From NCBI GenBank assembly GCA_030374805.1, contig JARGSG010000135.1, forward strand, positions 1-64,000: a DNA stretch of 64,000 nt, read 5' to 3'. Positions 41,630 through 52,830 of this stretch are shown here, in pieces; positions within the stretch are counted from its first letter, which is position 1, and every line of letters starts with the position of its first letter. Origin of the DNA: Gracilaria gracilis (Eukaryota; Rhodophyta; Florideophyceae; Gracilariales; Gracilariaceae). The position numbers were made by a program, and so were the translations under genes. The notes under the pieces are model-generated. The model had not been told where the DNA came from, made no database searches, and worked only from the letters and a program-made list of their open reading frames with translations.

Positions 41630-41857
41630 ATGAACAATATGGCTACCAGTCTGCAGCAGCTGCATGGCTTGCTTGAAACGCATCAGCGTAAGGGTACCAT
41701 CGCAGCCATGTTGGTCTTTTGTCTCTGCATGATTCCAGTCTTTGTGGGTGTTCTTGCTGGCCCGTTCTTCTGCAGAGGTGGGAATGACGTTTTTCTTTTG
41801 TGTAGTAGAGCAGAAACCGGGAAAGCTGCAGGCATAAAACTACGATATCGATTATGA
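41630..41857 (+). CDS. Small hypothetical membrane protein
   Basis: 75 codons from an ATG. A polar N-terminus (MATSLQQLHGLLETHQRKG after an upstream Met) is followed by one strong membrane segment (TIAAMLVFCLCMIPVFVGVL), then a short Gly/Arg tail. No homologue recognised; it could be the first exon of something longer. Confidence 0.3.
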   Translation: MNNMATSLQQLHGLLETHQRKGTIAAMLVFCLCMIPVFVGVLAGPFFCRGGNDVFLLCSRAETGKAAGIKLRYRL

Positions 41858-42844
41858 TTAATGATATCATTGCGCTGCTATGGTGCACGTAGACATCTCT
41901 TTTGAACACTACCACAGCACTAAGCTACTGATTGGTAGGGATAATGCAGCTCTGAAATGCCGCTCAAAAGCTAAACATTTGGTAGCTGCCGCTGTTTCAC
42001 GATTCTTTTGCAGTTTGCATATCCAAGTTGAGCTACTTCAATTCAGAACACAAATGCTCTTTGGTACACAGAATTACATATATTTTTCGAGCAGATTGCA
42101 ATGCTGATTTTCACAACATTCTTCTGCGTTATCTTCGCCAAAAGGGGAGGTGTCTACTCCTCAAAGAAAAGTTGCGACATTGTGACAGTAGTAATACGTA
42201 TCCTTCATGTGGTAGCTCTACATTAGCAATTCTATTTGCACCGTGGCAGCGGACGTGAGGATGCGCCGCTGTTCCCGCGGCGACAGGCTGCTCACGTAGA
42301 GCTCCTGTGACTGCCTGCACGGTGAGGATATGTGCGGCACGTGCATGCCGCAGCACTTCCGCGAGTGGTTTACTCGGCGTGGCCGGTGCTGCCGCGGTAC
42401 CGCTACTGGAACAGCAAGGTGCTCCCTGCCTTGGCCATGGGCGCCGGCAGCAGGCCGCGCGCGGGGAATGGCGCAGCGTGTGGTTGGTGGGCAGCAACAG
42501 AGGCGGCGGCAGCTTCCGCGGCATGGCACGGCGCGGCGACGAGCTCGGCATGGGGCGGGCGCCTCGGCGGCTGCGGACGGCGTCCGCGCCGCCATAATGT
42601 TCGTAACTGCTACGAATTTCGTAGTACGAAACATGTAGCAGAGTGCGCGAATAGGTACATAATCGCTTATAAGTAATGTCTTGTCTACCATGAATAAAGA
42701 AAATTTTGCAACAACTAATCAATAAATAGTTATTCAAGTTGTCTTTACAACACGGTAATTTTGTAATTCAATATTAAAGTTTTTGGATATTGTGCTCATA
42801 ATTTGCATGTTCTATATATGAATTTTCGTGTTTGCCAAGAACTA
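41858..42844. other. A/T-rich sequence with a G/C-rich island
   Basis: 42240-42600 is a sharp G/C-rich island inside A/T-rich flanks. All three plus frames and at least one minus frame are open and Ala/Arg-rich, as expected by chance at this composition. No domain is recognised. The abrupt edges suggest a transplanted gene fragment. Outside the island only short frames occur. Confidence 0.4.
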
Positions 42845-43299
42845 CACCCAGTGACTGCAATTACAGTGGGTTAAAAAATAATGTGGTAACCAAGTTAATG
42901 TGGGCGACACTAAAACAGGTTTCTATATCGGTTGAAAGCTAAATATATTTTCAAGTGAACACCTATTACGTTTTTTATATGAGCTTCTATGAGGTTGTGA
43001 GCACTTGATTTGCTGATTGTAAGCTAATGCAATTAGTTTTTTGGTTCGTTTGCTCCGTATGAGTAACAATAGTGTTCTTCTTCTATTGTGCGTTGTCTTC
43101 AAGTACTTTTCTTTAAATTTTGAAGATAGGTACCCACATTACTGACGCCTGTTTTAATTAATGTAGCCCACATTATTTAGTTCTAAACAATAAATAATGT
43201 GAGAGCTAATTTATTGTGGGCCACATTATTATAGATTTCCTCCCCCTCAAAATCGTTACCGTAAACAATGTAGCCCACTTTAATTGCAGTCACCGGGTG
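42845..43299. mobile_element. Tc1/mariner-like MITE with TA target duplication
   Basis: A 455-bp non-coding element. The left end CACCCAGTGACTGCAATTAC and the right end (GCAGTCACCGGGTG) are inverted repeats, followed inward by AGTGGG/CCCACT. The element is bounded by TA at 42843-42844 and TA at 43300-43301, the target duplication of the Tc1/mariner/pogo superfamily. Internally, CCCACATTA/TAATGTGGG words recur, giving a second layer of inverted repeats. No transposase inside, so it would be mobilised in trans. Confidence 0.75.
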
Positions 43300-43301
43300 T
43301 A

Positions 43302-43941
43302 GTTACATACAAGTTTTTTGGAGTGATTGGGTCTATACTGAAATTTCGGAGGTAGAAAATATGGACTTGTTCCGATGAAATGATAAATGCATAAGAAATA
43401 CAAAACCGCGATACAAACAGCATAACTGTCCTTGCACAAATATTCAAAATTGAACCAAAACAAAACGATTTTTGAAAAGTATACGTATCTACCTTTTTTT
43501 CTTGTTACCTGAACGAAAAAACTTACTAAATACTTATATTCTGTATCGGCAGCCGGTTTGGTGTGTCGACTTCAATGTGCTTTGGAAACGTAAGGTAAGA
43601 CAAAAACAGCATATTACTCTTGACCGTCCTTCCCAAATGACCTACACGTATGGTATACAAATATGGTGCAGTATATCCACAAAGGTACAATGGCTAGGAC
43701 GCATTTCTTCATGCTTGGCTGTGCAAAATAAATTCAAACTTCCTACTTATCTCAACCTGTAAATGGTTTTACAATACAATTCGCGTAAATTAGAAACGAA
43801 AGCCATTCTGCGCTTATCCTAGAATAGACATTAAGTTGGTGTCAAAATTTTGAAAGAAGAGCACGCTTTTTTTCCGTAATTTAACTTTTCATGCTGAGGT
43901 CGGACATTTCTACGAATCAATTTTGAAACTTCTAAAATCGT
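43302..43941. other. A/T-rich, no gene recognised
   Basis: About 640 bp of A/T-rich sequence. A 96-codon plus frame (43472-43762) has no recognisable feature. Confidence 0.45.
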
Positions 43942-44160
43942 TTGTGCGTGGCAATCAGTAAGAATGGGAAACTGATTGCGTTCGGATCAAGTAATGGAAG
44001 TATTCAGGTTTGGCATGCAGACACTGCAAGATGCCTGGGCGTTGCTGAGGTTGGAAATGGGGTGACAGGTGTAAATTCTCCGGCCCCGGCTAAAGGCGAA
44101 AATACACGACGTGAAGCCTTTATTCATGCAGTGTCTGGCAGCCCTGCAAATGCCACGTAA
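43942..44160 (+). pseudogene. Orphan WD40 repeat fragment
   Basis: A 72-codon frame without an ATG start contains one complete WD40 blade: CVAISKNGKLIAFGSSNGSI then QVWHADTARCL. This style is close to the blades of the NB-ARC-WD40 gene at 58.3-61.2 kb (SADGSRTVSGSLGGTVRVWD). It is probably a dispersed fragment of that gene family. Nothing upstream continues the propeller. Confidence 0.5.
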
Positions 44161-44200
44161 ACGCCCTCTGGGCGGTTGCATGGCATTTGCAGTACTGCCA
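44136..44200. repeat. Nested stem-loop
   Basis: A 65-nt hairpin: TGGCAG outer stem pairing with CTGCCA, CTGCAAATGCCA with TGGCATTTGCAG (12 perfect pairs), and inner CGCCC with GGGCG around TCT. It overlaps the end of the orphan WD40 frame. It could be a MITE remnant or a small-RNA-type hairpin; nothing further is visible. Confidence 0.6.
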
Positions 44201-45203
44201 GCTCCTGCATTGTTGCGTCATCGCAGTCAGTGAAACTGTATTTAAGGGACAGATGAGAGGCAAACTGCAGACAAAATGCTACGGGCAGAGTCAAGCGGTG
44301 GGTCTGATCAACCCGGCCACTATGGCAGCCGCTGCTCTCCCCGCTCGCGTAGGGGTGTAGTCTTAGTCTTTTGGGGCAGCGCCTGGGTGCCGGCGTTATT
44401 AGACATTTTATGTCGCTATGGTAGTAGGTAATACGCTGTTTCCTCTGACGTTCGGAAAGCTCACTGTAGAAGCCCCGGCGTTAAGAAATAGCGACCACAG
44501 CGGAAGCTGAACCGTACCCCAAAATGCAGCACTGTAGATCAGCCTTACTAGATTTTTTGCAATCACCTGTATTCTACCGAGTCGGGGCCACATCCGTGAC
44601 ACGTGTCCACCGATTAGCATTGTGTTACGTGTTTATTACAATCATTTGACCTCATGCGGGGGGCCGCAATCATCGATAAGCATCCGTCGTCCAAATGTGC
44701 GGTCAAACAGCCTTTACCCACTCCCACTTCGAGACCCCCACATCTGCCTCCGATGGAAATGCTGCTTGACGATGAAGACATGTACGAGACTTTCTTTTCT
44801 CACAACTTTGAGAACCAAGCACTGCATGTCGGTGATTCATATCGATCCAATCGAGCCATGTGCATGCGCATGCACCGTCGATTTATCCCCAACCATGACA
44901 TAGACCACCCTTTTGAATACTACCTCACCAACCGTTTCACCTACTATTCCTACTGATCTGCAATTAACTCGTTATAACTCGTCAACCTTCCTCCATGAGC
45001 ACTTTCCACCCGGAAACGCTCCCTCGTTGCCCGCTTTGCGCCGTTCCTTCCGAAATGGCTTTGAGCTTGTCCTACATCGCATGCAAATGCGCTCTGCAGC
45101 CATAGCAAGATTTGCCGATTCTTTATCTGCGTTTTGGCACGTCTCGGTGGAAGCCTCACTGCGCTTTTGCCCTCCCACGTCCGAAGTAGCCAATGGCCGA
45201 TGA
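44201..45203 (+). other. Unrecognised frames, possibly one decayed gene
   Basis: A plus frame at 44654-44956 encodes MEMLLDDEDMYETFFSHNFE and ends HPFEYYLTNRFTYYSY. A second frame overlaps it (44913-45203) with ALRRSFRNGFELVLHRMQMR. Both look protein-like but match no family I know. The preceding 450 bp hold nothing I can support. Confidence 0.3.
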
Positions 45204-45245
45204 AGGCGACGCACTGGGTGTCTCGACGGAGATGTGGCAGCGTGA

Positions 45246-45716
45246 ACGTTACTGTCTCACGTATTCGCATGGTATATGCGCGTTGAGGCGAAGGATCTCC
45301 AGTCGGTGCGACAGCGCCTTCTCCACCATCGGCACAATGGCGTACTGTTTGGCCAGGTCCTCCAGCTCGTGCGCGAGCTTGGCGTGCAGCAGCAGATGGG
45401 CGCGTGTGTCGGCAGTGTCGTTGAAATGGCCGCAGCGCGACTGCAGCTGCGGCTAGATGGCTCTGGTGCTTTCGCGAAGTTGTCGCCGTAGCGACGTTAT
45501 GCGCTGACAGAGCTCACCGTGACGCGCGGCGTCGCGGTGCCCGCAGACGGGGCTGCAGTAGCGTGCGAGGTGACAGCCGGAACAGGCGGCGAGCTGGACG
45601 GCGGCGCAGCCGGACGGCTGCTTGTGACAGGTTTTGCAGAACCATCCGGCGCTGGGGGCGGACGGCGGCGGCGGGGCCGCGGGGTTGGAGGCAGCGAGCG
45701 TGGCGATGGACGGCAT
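45246..45716 (-). pseudogene. MYND zinc-finger protein (one in-frame stop)
   Basis: From the ATG at 45716, an Ala/Pro-rich leader is followed by a complete MYND finger: FCKTCHKQPSGC, AACSGCHLARYCSPVC, HRDAARHGELC (C-C-C-C-C-C-H-C spacing). MYND fingers bind proline-rich partners. The frame meets TAG at 45453-45455 and then continues in frame with a helical segment (LLLHAKLAHELEDLAKQYAI, VEKALSHRLEILRLN) to 45246. The protein was probably about 155 residues and lost its end to a single C-to-T-type change, or the stop is an error. Confidence 0.65.
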
Positions 45717-45802
45717 GACGGTGACGGGGTACGGTAAGATACCTTCGGTACCAACGGTAACAAGCTACCACCTGGTAACATCTCGAAGATGGGCAGCGAG
45801 AT

Positions 45803-46365
45803 TTGGATTGGACGCGCCTTTTGGTTCTGTCCAGCTCCCGCCAAAACATCACTGTTCACTTCTCGATGCCTCGCGGTGTTTCGCACTTTTCAACAATCTC
45901 ATCTTCGTCTCACCGGCACCACCCACAACACGACACACACATTCTAACTGATGCCGACCGACTCCTCTCCGACGCCGCCCATATCTTCAACACGCTCGAG
46001 CTCGAAGTTCAGTCCCAGCACCTGCAAGGGCGAGACAAGCTTCGTTGCTATGTAACCGGCAGCCGTACCGCCTTGTCTTGTCGCAAGTGCGTTAACATAG
46101 AACAACGAGGTCAACGCGAAGATCGCCATCAGCTTTTCAACGCCATGGTGCTGCCGATGTGCGCATACGAATGAGCTCCAACACGTCGCATATTGAGAAG
46201 AGCAATGATATGATCAACGATAGCAGACGTCGTGCGCCAAACAATCTTGGAAACATGTCCACTGGACTGCAGGAGAGTGAATCTATACTGAACAGTATGC
46301 AACGCCGCGCAATCGTCAATACAATAATGGTCTTTGTTCTGGGCGAATCAGCTTGGTGTCATTGA
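45803..46365 (+). pseudogene. VTI1-like Qb-SNARE (frameshifted)
   Basis: The first frame contains ADRLLSDAAHIFNTLELEVQ then GRDKLRCYVTGSRTAL, resembling the N-terminal helical domain of VTI1 (the xLExMELEVR...R...Y segment). The second frame (46159-46365) has SHIEKSNDMINDSRR, LQESESILNSMQRRAIVN and TIMVFVLG, like the SNARE helix end and membrane anchor (SxxLLxxMxRRxxxNK). VTI1 SNAREs drive Golgi/endosome fusion. The middle ~60 residues of the SNARE motif are poorly conserved, and a frame change lies near 46140-46160. The family call is by pattern only. Confidence 0.45.
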
Positions 46366-46641
46366 TTTTATGTTGTTCCAAACATCGTCGCCCCTAATCA
46401 GTGTGCACCAGTTTCTTTCTTTTCCACCCGTATGCGTATCGAAGGAACGTGTGTGAGGTTTTGCTCTCCGCGTGTGTGCGTCGTCGAACCAAGCTTGAGG
46501 ACGCATCGCCTCAGACGTTGCGCATAGTATTCCAAGCCTTGGAAGGGAAAAGCCCACGTCATTCCACGTAGGACACGTCCCCACGCGCAAACGCGTGGTC
46601 AACGTCCCCCTGAGGCGCGCGCCATGCCATGCGCGACGCGT
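46366..46641. other. Spacer, no gene recognised
   Basis: About 275 bp between the SNARE-like relic and the short inverted repeat. Nothing further is visible. Confidence 0.4.
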
Positions 46642-46740
46642 ACAACGGTCGGCTGCAGGCGGCTGCTTTTGGAGCAGAGTGTGCTCCGCTTGCTGCGTGC
46701 GGCTGGCTGCTGTTGCACGCCGCTGCCATGGGCGTTGCTG
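46642..46740 (-). repeat. Short inverted repeat partner of 26479-26574
   Basis: Contains ACAACGGTCGGCTG, CCGCTTGCTGCGTGCGGCTG and ATGGGCGTTGCTGG, the inverse complement of the left partner, with about 10 extra bases. It lies just upstream of the long interrupted gene at 46824. Confidence 0.7.
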
Positions 46741-46823
46741 GGCAGCGTTTTCTTTGCTGCTGCGTGTTGCTAGGCGCGCGAGGGCCGAGACGAGCCCGCG
46801 ACGAGACCGGCGCTGGTGCGGAG

Positions 46824-48854
46824 ATGGCTGTTTTGCACTCGCAGCCCTCTCCGGCGCAGCAGCCGCCGCCGTCCTTCGACTCGTCCTCGTCGCTCAATTT
46901 GTTCCATTCGGCTATGTCGCATCATTCGCCCTCTTCTTCTTCTTCGTCGCCGTCCCCCTCTTCGGCGTCCTTGCCGTCGCCGGATGAGTCGGACGTCATC
47001 ACGCATTCCACCGTGCCACCTTCGCCCTCGCGCGCGCCTTCCAAGCATTTGCATCCCTCCAGGTGGTTCTTTCACAAGGATAAAGACAGGGACAGGGACA
47101 AGCTGCCCTTACTTTCCACGCCGCCGCGCATTCCGAAGCGAGTGCGTACCAAGGATTGCCTCAGAATTCGCCAGGATGATATGCGATATCATCGTAGTAC
47201 CTCCGATAAGAGCTCTATAGCGTCGGATGAACGTCGACTACAGCCACAACCGTCGCGCTTGCAATCTCCTACACCCAACCCGTTTCGTTCGGCGCCCCCA
47301 TCCGTGTCCACACAAAACCCTTCCTTGTCCAGGAATGACTCGCCGTACCTTCAGTCGCAAACGCGCGATCTCTCGGACGATAATGATTGGGTAACTGACC
47401 AGCTGGCTGATGTTGATGCGCAGCCTGTGCCCACTCCGCAGCATGTGCTGTCTTGCACATCGGCTGCGGCTGTGCCTGCCAAGCCCCCGCTTTTGCACCG
47501 CGATACCATCACGCTTCGCGTTTTCGACGATGCGCTGGAGCAAACCACAGAGACCGCCGCGCCCGTGCAGAACGTCATTGGTGTGTTTGACCCAGCTGCG
47601 GAGACCGATGAATGCGGGGATGACTTTGAATTTGAGCAGAGTACTCTCCCTTCTGCTGCACAGACCCAATTCCTGTCAAAGCATACCTTTCCTCAATGGC
47701 TTGTTCAACCCTGATCGCGGACCAAGCTGCACACCTTTCCTCCTACCACGCCGTTGCCGCCGCTGCTTGACGGCGATCATCGACTGCGTATACGACCGCT
47801 TCTTAGTACTGCTTTCGCTACACCAAAGCTTACTCATGCCTCGCTACTCATGTTTCTTGAAGCTGGTTACCAAGCCGCCTCGGCTCATCCCAGTTGCGCG
47901 CAGGTCAAGCAACTGTTCGCGAACGAAAGCGCAAACATTGGCGTTCATCTCCAGGCTCTGGTGCGCGATTCCGAACGCACCATAGCTTTGGAGCATCGCA
48001 CAAGGGCCACATATCTGCTCGCACGTGATGATGATGTTGCCGCTCTGGCCGCTCACAACCTGGACTTGGCTTATGAGATTCTGCTTTGAAAGCTTGAGTG
48101 CGCTCATTTACAAAGTGATCGAACTCAGTCTGCTCGCTTTCCTATGGCGCTTCTTAATGTTCACAAGCACCTTTCTAACTTTCGTGACGCTATTGCACTT
48201 GTTCTTGAGGCGCTGCATATTCTTACTGATAATCTATCTACCAACTTTGCGCTCGCGCTCGCTATTGAACTTGAATACAAGAACTGTCTGTTGCATCAGA
48301 AGGTCGGCCCCATGGCTGAGGCTGGACGAGCTGTCAAGCACGCCATAGCGCATGCTGTGAAACTATCGAATCGACGGGAACTTCGGAATGATATTAGTGC
48401 CCCTCAACAGCATGGTATATGGTGGCAACTTCGTTGCAAGTTCGTCCAAGCCAAGGTCGCTTATGAACTTCAAGATCACGACCTGCCTGTTCGCCTCAGT
48501 TGCGAGTACATCAATGAGAGCATTTCGCGCATGGTTGGCGTCATTGGTCCCCCTCGTATACCGTCAATTGGTACTTCGTTCATGCGCTTCTGTTTATTTT
48601 CACCCCCCTTGCTCGTGGTAGCTTTGTAGACGACGGTTCTCAGCCTTGGCGAAATGCGTTCATATCCGGCCGCTGCGGTTATGGTTGGTTTGACCAGTCT
48701 TGTCGCTACGGCCTTTGGGTATGCAGATGCTATCAAAGCTGCATCAAGCGTCCGTGCGCGTTTAAAAGACATGGGTACTGAGCTCCGTGAACAGTATGAT
48801 ATGATCACGCAGAACATTTCGCATGGTGATGAGATAGAAACAGACAACATCTAG
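46824..48854 (+). pseudogene. Long gene with helical-repeat (TPR-like) region and three in-frame stops
   Basis: One frame of about 677 codons from ATG 46824 is interrupted by TGA (47712), TGA (48087) and TAG (48627), with no frameshift. The N-terminal ~240 codons are Ser/Pro-rich and disordered, with a basic patch (RWFFHKDKDRDRDK). The C-terminal ~380 codons are helical: LLMFLEAGYQAASAHPSCAQ, HRTRATYLLARDDDVAALAA, HKHLSNFRDAIALVLEALHI, KVAYELQDHDLPVRLSCEY. Pairs of helices like these suggest TPR or MIT-type repeats. The final segment before 48854 is a helix with LKDMGTELREQYDMITQN. The gene is not identified. An upstream ATG (46629) falls in repeat sequence and is less likely as the start. 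Confidence 0.5.
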
Positions 48855-50825
48855 GTTACCCGCACGAACCAAATCACCGCTTCTTCCTTTGTCTACAATA
48901 TGGGTGATTTCGGAGACTTTGGAGAGGATGATATTGAAGACGGGGATGCACAGTTAGAAAGGGAGCTCAACATCACGATTCAAAAATGCAACAATGAAAC
49001 CGCCAACGGTGAAGCACCCTCCAACTCGTCGCATGTGGAGTAGAGTGTACACCCGATTCAAAACCGATTACGACTTCAAAGGGGTTGAGATGATGAAGAA
49101 GCATAGCTCGACTTTCGTTAAGCATGACCAGCACCATCTACACGTCCTTCTTCTTTTCTACCCTTCATTCATTCGAGATTTTCCCGTAGCACTCGAGCTC
49201 CTCAACGCGATTCGAAATGTGCGATTCTGGCCTGGAATCGCATTTTCTTGCACTTATGGAGAAACTACGGTTTCCCATTCGTTCTATGTGCTGCCGGACT
49301 GCTGCATCATTCAGTCGCTGGGCGACGTCGGAGCCAGTGCGCTGGTGTTGCAGCAGCGTGTCGGTGCCGATGCGCTGCTGCGAGCGGGAATGGGCCACGC
49401 ATTGCTCCAGACGTGATCGGTGTATGTTTGGGAAGCAACACACGCAGAGCGGGAAATATATCATGTCCCAAAGGAAAGTAGCGACGCATGACGACGGAAC
49501 CAGGCTCGTAAAGTGGGAGGCGGGTGGCAGAGGGGCAGAAAGGTGCGGAACAGGAGAGAATACTGTTCCGCTCGCACGAGCATTGCGCGACGCGCATCTG
49601 GCTGAGACAGAGACGGGCCTGGGGTAGGTGACGCCGGCGGTCGGGGCTAGCACGGAGCGCAGTGCCCCTGCCGGCCGTTAGTCATCCGTAATACTAATGC
49701 AGCTCTTTTGATTGCTTGCGTCCTTTCGGCACGCCGCCCGCCACTAACACGCCGTTCTAGAACACAGACGAGCTGGACGCCACATGCCCCAGCACGTGCG
49801 GTAGTGCAGCGCGTGTTAGTCATTTGTCGCTCCAGTAGCCGTGCTCGTTGGTAGCGCGTTGAGAACCGCCGTGTTCGTCGCCGGAATGGATTCCGCCCAA
49901 AAGCAGATCGCGTGACGCGTGCAGAGCGGCGAACATGTTTTTGGGGGGATTCGTCATGTCCGCCTTTCGAAGCCCTCGTTTGTTCACGTTTTGTAGCGAT
50001 AGCATGAAGCTGTGCGCCAGATCGGGCCTCCCGATGAGTTTTTTTTGCAACGCATGCCGCTGGCGTACAGAAACGAGTGTAACAGTGCGATGTGTACCAT
50101 GGCACCGCTGCACATGGATGGGGGCAGTCGTGGTAGAGATTTCCATCTGTTGGTGGGGAGAGAGGACGAGAGGCAGTAACGTTCGGAGTGACCGCAAGGT
50201 ACCTGGCACGAAGACTAGAAAGCCGCCGTAAGAATAAATTGAGTCGCTGCGTTGTGTTTTTGGTTTACTCCGCAAGAGTGAGGCGAAGTCACGATGTACA
50301 TTTGTACCGAATCGGCACGTCCTCGTAGCGGCAGTAAACAAAGTGAACGCGTTAGTGTTGAAAAAATAATTTCGTGAACTAGAGCGTCGCCAACGGGTTC
50401 ACAAGCTCATAGGCACAACGCCCGTACTTTTCCTCTCTCGCTCGCTCTCTTGATCTGAATGTTACGCTTAATTGTCGCATAACGGCAGCGTTTGAGTTTG
50501 TCGGCCTACGCGGCACTCCAAGAAGAAGCAAGTCCGACGGTAGTCCTTGACTTCAGAAAAAGCTCTGGCTTTTTGAGCCAAACAGTGTTTATGCCAGGTC
50601 TATCACCGCCGGCGCGCGGAATAACGCCACATCGCCGAGTGCATCCGCGCCATACCACCAAACACCGTCTCCAGCGAGCACCACCGCACGCGTCCAACGT
50701 TTCCATCGCCGGTGCGTTTTCGTAGAGGAAAGTACATAGTGCAGAGGAATTTGTGTATGCCTACGAGGCTTCCTTTGAAGCAGAAGAAGAAACTTCACGG
50801 ATTGTCTTCTGGATGGGTAGGCCGC
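48855..50825. other. Short frames only, gene content uncertain
   Basis: At 48900-49043 (+) a 47-codon ORF starts MGDFGDFGEDDIEDGDAQLE; overlapping it, a 140-codon frame (48994-49416) contains HHLHVLLLFYPSFIRDFPVA. On the minus strand, 49820-50341 is a 173-codon frame with GGFLVFVPGTLRSLRTLLPL and NVNKRGLRKADMTNPPKN. None is recognised, and I cannot choose between strands. 50342-50825 holds nothing clear except the junction with the right repeat arm. Confidence 0.3.
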
Positions 50826-51193
50826 ATTCGTTTGCCACTTGTGTATACAATCACTTGGCCATTGACCAAGAATGTGGGCCGTTTGGAACATCGAAAGCGC
50901 TCTCGCATGCGGTGTACATCTGCAGAAACGACAACCTGTATTTGAGCTATCCCAACTTGACTACTGAATCGTCTGTTTCTGTATTCATTGCGGTCCCGTT
51001 TCTACTCGTATTGGTCGGGTTGTTGACATCTATCGTCTGTGCAACGGTGGGGAAGCTATGGGGTTTCGGATTAGAATCGCGTTCAAACCAGATGGAGAAC
51101 GTGCGAAAGAAGTTGAGGGTGAACGCGCTCGTTGGGGGTGTGATACTCGTGGCGTACCACGCGCTCTTGTCTGTTGCTTCGCATGTCCCATAG
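50753..51193 (+). pseudogene. Duplicated tail of the H+-pyrophosphatase-like gene
   Basis: From 50826 this matches the last ~120 residues of the divergent pyrophosphatase (SFATCVYNHLAIDQECGPFG onward), with a few substitutions (for example TVGKLWGFG versus TLGKLWGLG). The ~25 residues before the junction (YAYEASFEAEEETSRIVFWM) come from unrelated sequence. The upstream body of the pump is absent here, so this is a copy truncated at the repeat junction. Confidence 0.75.
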
Positions 51194-51709
51194 CAGCAAT
51201 GCTTTGTCGCACGCCAACGCCAGCAGCGCGCGTTCGCTTGCCCATGCTATGGCCCTCGCAACTCCCAACTGGCTAGGCTCCCATCGCAACTCGCCATCGG
51301 CAAGCCGCCTGCCGTGAGTGTCCCACACCCATAGGTGCTCCCCATTGTCACTACGCGTCGCCAGCATGCTGCCGTCTCCACCCCATGGCACATCTACCCA
51401 TCCTGGCTCTTCGTCTTCGCTCGCGCCGCCCATCTTATCCTCCAAACTGCTCAACACGCCTTTGCAGATCCAGTCTCCGAAGTCTACCCTCCACACCATC
51501 GTTCCCTCTCCATCATCATGTTGTTCAAAGCGACTAATTTCGTGTGTGTACCCATCTGTGCGTTTCACTCCGCTCACAACAATCAGGATACCGTACTCAC
51601 CAAAACTTATATCTCTTACGTCACCTTCCAACTCCCACTTCCGTCTCGCCGCCCCTCCTGCCTGCAAAAGGCTCTCTCCTGGGCGATTTGAGCATCGGAT
51701 GGGGCTCAA
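51083..51709 (-). pseudogene. WD40-repeat protein fragment, right-arm copy
   Basis: 208 codons matching the frame at 24359-24985, with about five residue differences (GESLL/GASLL, ISRF/IRRF, DN/DD, HG/HC, EP/ER). The same truncation overlaps the pyrophosphatase tail, so the fusion predates the duplication. Confidence 0.6.
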
Positions 51710-52047
51710 ATCTCAACGTGACTAAACGGGTGGGCGCTCGAAAGAACGCTTCACTTGGGAAACATACTGGCAGCTTGATTGTTTATGTGAGAAAGCAAAA
51801 GGATTGTGAACCTGTCAAAAACTATCTTAGGGTGTCCACACTCTCGCTCCAGGGCAAGGTAGAAATGTACCATGGTGGCATGACTCAAAGATCGAGCGAA
51901 AGTCCAAGCTCAGTTTGAGATGGGCTCCATTTCAATTTTGGTGGCAACCGTCGCACTTGGAATGGGGCTGATCTCTTTCCCCTTGTATCCTTATTCATCG
52001 TCTATATAATCTACGAGTACGGAGGTGCAAACTTGATACATCAGCTT

Positions 52048-52515
52048 CTATTTTGTGTGGCGGAAGCAATCCATTTTTCTGTCACAGAATGCACAGCTTT
52101 TCTCCGAAGAAGACGCCACAGATTTTGCAGATGTCCCATACTTGCGCACCTTCCGGATGCCAACATGAATTCTGTTTCCAGCCCGTAGTTTCGTACAGGA
52201 ACGGTTAATCTCGCTTGCAAGACGTTCTTCAAGCTCTTCGAGTTGAGCATTAAACAAGTTCATCACGGAGTTGATTGCGCGATCCACATGTGCGCAAATA
52301 ACACTTTGAGTTTCGGTTCGAACGGTTACTATTGATTCTTCCACCATTGACCTAACTTCTTTCTCGGAAACTGGTTTTCGGGAGACCTGTGCTTCGTGAC
52401 GAAGCTTCTGCTTGGTGCCAGGCGATGCAGAAGCTACGTACTCGAGCAGGTCTCTATCCTGATCTTCAAGTCCATTTTGTGCCTGGCTGACACTCCTGTT
52501 CGCAGCTCGGGTCAT
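52048..52515 (-). CDS. Hypothetical helical protein, right-arm copy
   Basis: Second copy of the protein at 23553-24020, with the same length and stop. Differences are scattered (for example TRAANRSVSQ versus TRVANSSVSQ, HVDRAINS versus HVDRTINS). Both copies remain open, which is expected for a recent duplication and does not prove selection. Confidence 0.45.
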   Translation of the reverse strand: MTRAANRSVSQAQNGLEDQDRDLLEYVASASPGTKQKLRHEAQVSRKPVSEKEVRSMVEESIVTVRTETQSVICAHVDRAINSVMNLFNAQLEELEERLASEINRSCTKLRAGNRIHVGIRKVRKYGTSAKSVASSSEKSCAFCDRKMDCFRHTK

Positions 52516-52611
52516 TGTAGTTAGAAACAAGATTTGGAGCAAGAAGTAAAGGGTTGAAGAGGATGAAAATCTTACGAGGAAAGCAAGCGCAGTGTCTGTA
52601 CCCTTAGCAGT

Positions 52612-52830
52612 TTAAGTACTACTGCCAGCGCCATCCTTCGCGCGTCTACCGCACGACCGGCGCCGCACCGCGCGGGAAGCACTCATCGAGTCACTTCGTG
52701 CTCTCCTGCTCTCGAGACTATCAGCAAGCCAACGCGAAGGTATTGGCACTATCTTCTGTAGAGCGTTTTTCTTCTCGTTGGATAAGTTTTGCTTCAAAAG
52801 AAGTGAAGTGTTTGTATATTCTGCGAGCAT
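52612..52830 (-). CDS. Small hypothetical protein, right-arm copy
   Basis: 72 codons, the counterpart of 23238-23456. It differs at two residues (ADSLESRR versus ADRLESRR, DSMSASRA versus DSMGASRA). No domain. Confidence 0.3.
   Translation of the reverse strand: MLAEYTNTSLLLKQNLSNEKKNALQKIVPIPSRWLADSLESRRARSDSMSASRAVRRRSCGRRAKDGAGSST

Noticed and set aside
42307-42676. Gene in the G/C-rich island
   Set aside because: All three plus frames are open, as composition predicts; no recognisable domain or consistent frame.
47712-48089. TGA codons as selenocysteine sites in the long interrupted gene
   Set aside because: No selenoprotein motif around the TGAs and a TAG further on; simple decay is more likely.
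3862-48629. Stop-codon reassignment as an explanation for in-frame stops
   Set aside because: TAA, TAG and TGA all occur inside decayed frames, while intact genes end normally; no single reassigned codon fits.
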